Assembly (NCBI RefSeq): GCF_002407065.1
Contig: NZ_CP023564.1
Span: 1,550,001 to 1,614,000, forward strand
DNA length: 64,000 bases
DNA from: Brachybacterium ginsengisoli
GTDB lineage: Bacteria > Actinomycetota > Actinomycetes > Actinomycetales > Dermabacteraceae
Direction: 5' to 3'
Under the pieces are notes generated by a model. It did no database searches. It was given only the letters and a program-made list of their open reading frames with translations, and was not told the DNA's origin. Below, piece by piece: positions 62,909-64,000 of this stretch. The stretch's first letter is position 1; each line of letters starts with the position of its first letter. The translations under genes were made by a program, and so were the position numbers.

Positions 62909-63861
62909 GCACACCGTCGGTCCAGGATGCGCGTCCCCGGCCCTCTGCCGCGCCGTCGGCCCCTGTCGGGGCGCTGGAGCAGGATGTCAGCGGCAGCCCG
63001 AAGGACTTCGGGCTGAACGTGAAGCGGCTGCGACGGACCCGCCTGATCGTCTTCGCGATCCTCTCGCCGGTGATCCTTCTGCTCGCGCTGCTGGCGGTGC
63101 GCTTCGTCTCGATGCCCATCACCCAGGCCACGCATCTCTCCTCCTACGGGGACGGTGACTACCCCGCCTCGATCGAGCGCCTGGCGCCCGTGGAGTTCGT
63201 CAACTGGTTCGAGCCGTACCTGCCCCACCTGTCCAAGGGCACGGCCCTGCTGCAGCAGGGCGAGGACGCCGCCGCCGAGGAGGAGCTGCGCACCGCCCTG
63301 GACGAGTGGAACTCGCACCAGGACCTGAACGCGCCGCTGCACGCCCAGTGCAAGATCCTCAACAACCTCGCGATCTCCATCGAGCGCCAGGCCGATCAGA
63401 TCGAGGATCCGCAGCAGCGCGCCGACCGCCTCTACGAGGCCGAGGAGCTGCTGGCCCCCTGCGCCGGCGGCGGCGGCGGTGGTGAGGGCGAGGGCGAGGG
63501 CGGCGGTGGCGGCGGTTCCGGCAACGAGGACTCCGAGACCACCGAGGGCAACGGGGAGCGTGTCGAGGAGAAGCGTCGCGAGGCCGACGAGGAGGCCGGC
63601 AACGACCCCGACGACCGCGGCGAGGAGGCCCCTTCCGAGCCCGGCGACGAGCAGGGCGGCACGCCCGAGCAGCAGGATCCCGGCGAGCCCAAGAAGTCTG
63701 ATCCCGAGGGGGACGGGCCTGACGAGGAGGCACCCACCAGCGGCGGCTCCGAGGACGAGAAGAAGGACGACGAGGTCGAGAACCGCAACCGCGACGCACA
63801 GGGCGGTCAGGGCGAGGAGGATCCCGGGGGCGGCTCCGAGGACCCGGTCGAGCCGTGGTGA
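62905..63861 (+). CDS. Hypothetical membrane protein with TPR-like segment and acidic Gly-rich tail
   Basis: 318 residues. One membrane helix (about 48-70), an extracytoplasmic helical part (about 80-185) with TPR-like character (HLSKGTALLQQGEDAAAEEELRTAL) and two cysteines, then a low-complexity tail of about 130 residues rich in Gly, Glu, Asp and Pro. Occupies the BatC-like place at the end of the MoxR/VWA operon. Overlaps the previous gene by ATGA. No family named with certainty. Confidence 0.75.
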   Translation: MSTPSVQDARPRPSAAPSAPVGALEQDVSGSPKDFGLNVKRLRRTRLIVFAILSPVILLLALLAVRFVSMPITQATHLSSYGDGDYPASIERLAPVEFVNWFEPYLPHLSKGTALLQQGEDAAAEEELRTALDEWNSHQDLNAPLHAQCKILNNLAISIERQADQIEDPQQRADRLYEAEELLAPCAGGGGGGEGEGEGGGGGGSGNEDSETTEGNGERVEEKRREADEEAGNDPDDRGEEAPSEPGDEQGGTPEQQDPGEPKKSDPEGDGPDEEAPTSGGSEDEKKDDEVENRNRDAQGGQGEEDPGGGSEDPVEPW

Positions 63862-63874
63862 GCGGAGGCCTCCG

Positions 63875-64000
63875 ATGACGATCGCCGACCACGAGCGCGC
63901 CTACCTCGACCACGCCGCGACGACGGTGCTGCGCCCGGTGGCGAGGGACGCCTTCCTCGAGGCCTCCCTGGTGCGGGGCAACCCGTCCTCGGTGCACTCC
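63875..64000 (+). CDS. Cysteine desulfurase (IscS/NifS family), N-terminal part
   Basis: 42 residues before the window ends. YLDHAATTVLRPVARDAF and GNPSSVHS are the conserved N terminus of class V aminotransferase-fold cysteine desulfurases, which supply sulfur for Fe-S clusters and tRNA thiolation. ATG 63875 has GGAGG 6 bases upstream, 13 bases after the previous stop. In actinobacteria such a gene usually precedes mnmA. Confidence 0.88.
   Translation, partial: MTIADHERAYLDHAATTVLRPVARDAFLEASLVRGNPSSVHS

Overview
This window is a chromosomal segment of a very GC-rich Gram-positive actinobacterium. Marker genes support this: a SigH/SigR-type sigma factor with a zinc anti-sigma factor, Kgd (2-oxoglutarate decarboxylase with fused E2 and E1 domains), the GlgE pathway, NucS mismatch endonuclease, the 24-residue ribosomal protein bL37, a Rho factor with a long Arg/Asn/Asp/Gly insertion, and a DUF2550 gene next to atpC. 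Gene content and order fit Micrococcales, perhaps Dermabacteraceae such as Brachybacterium; that placement is inference. There are no insertion sequences, prophage genes or CRISPR arrays. Apart from one carbohydrate-uptake island, the content is core metabolism and housekeeping.

Layout. 1-5668 (minus): start of a calpain-like cysteine protease, PPi-dependent phosphofructokinase, a HisN-type phosphatase, RsgA, AroA and a DoxX protein. 5669-7192: SigH-type sigma/anti-sigma pair and bL37. 7377-14024 (minus): SGNH-like protein, Kgd and a two-component system. 14448-16546 (plus): M23 peptidase, TsaD and tRNA-Arg(CCG). 16632-18914 (minus): OtsA-OtsB fusion. 19249-26591 (plus): lysA, hom-thrC-thrB and rho. 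26697-33140: divergent sugar locus with a binding protein and two permeases on the minus strand, and a Gfo/Idh-aldo/keto reductase fusion plus LacI regulator on the plus strand. 33319-46018 (plus): rpmE, prfA, prmC, tsaC, a WecA/TagO-like transferase, the complete F-type ATP synthase operon and a DUF2550 gene. 46121-48119 (minus): nagA and nucS. 48325-51347 (plus): membrane protein, lipoprotein and a CnoX-like thioredoxin/TPR protein. 51426-57996 (minus): glgB, glgE, glgX. 58336-63861 (plus): MoxR/DUF58/VWA module. 63875-end: start of a cysteine desulfurase.

How the genes work together. GlgE and GlgB build branched alpha-glucan from maltose-1-phosphate and GlgX debranches it, while OtsAB makes trehalose from UDP- or ADP-glucose, so the window holds parts of two linked trehalose/glucan routes. 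Hom, ThrC and ThrB convert aspartate semialdehyde to threonine, and LysA completes lysine. PrfA and PrmC form a release-factor/methylase pair. TsaC and TsaD supply the t6A tRNA modification. SigH and its anti-sigma factor should form a thiol-stress switch that controls its own promoter. The sugar locus is probably repressed by its LacI protein through two identical 16-bp palindromes.

No wholly new multi-gene system is evident. The observations most worth a second look are: two possible SigH isoforms made from two promoters, paired with an anti-sigma factor lacking one usual cysteine; the twin-operator sugar locus with its bifunctional fusion enzyme; a probable CTG start codon for atpB; the bacterial calpain-like protease; and the repeat-built Rho insertion.
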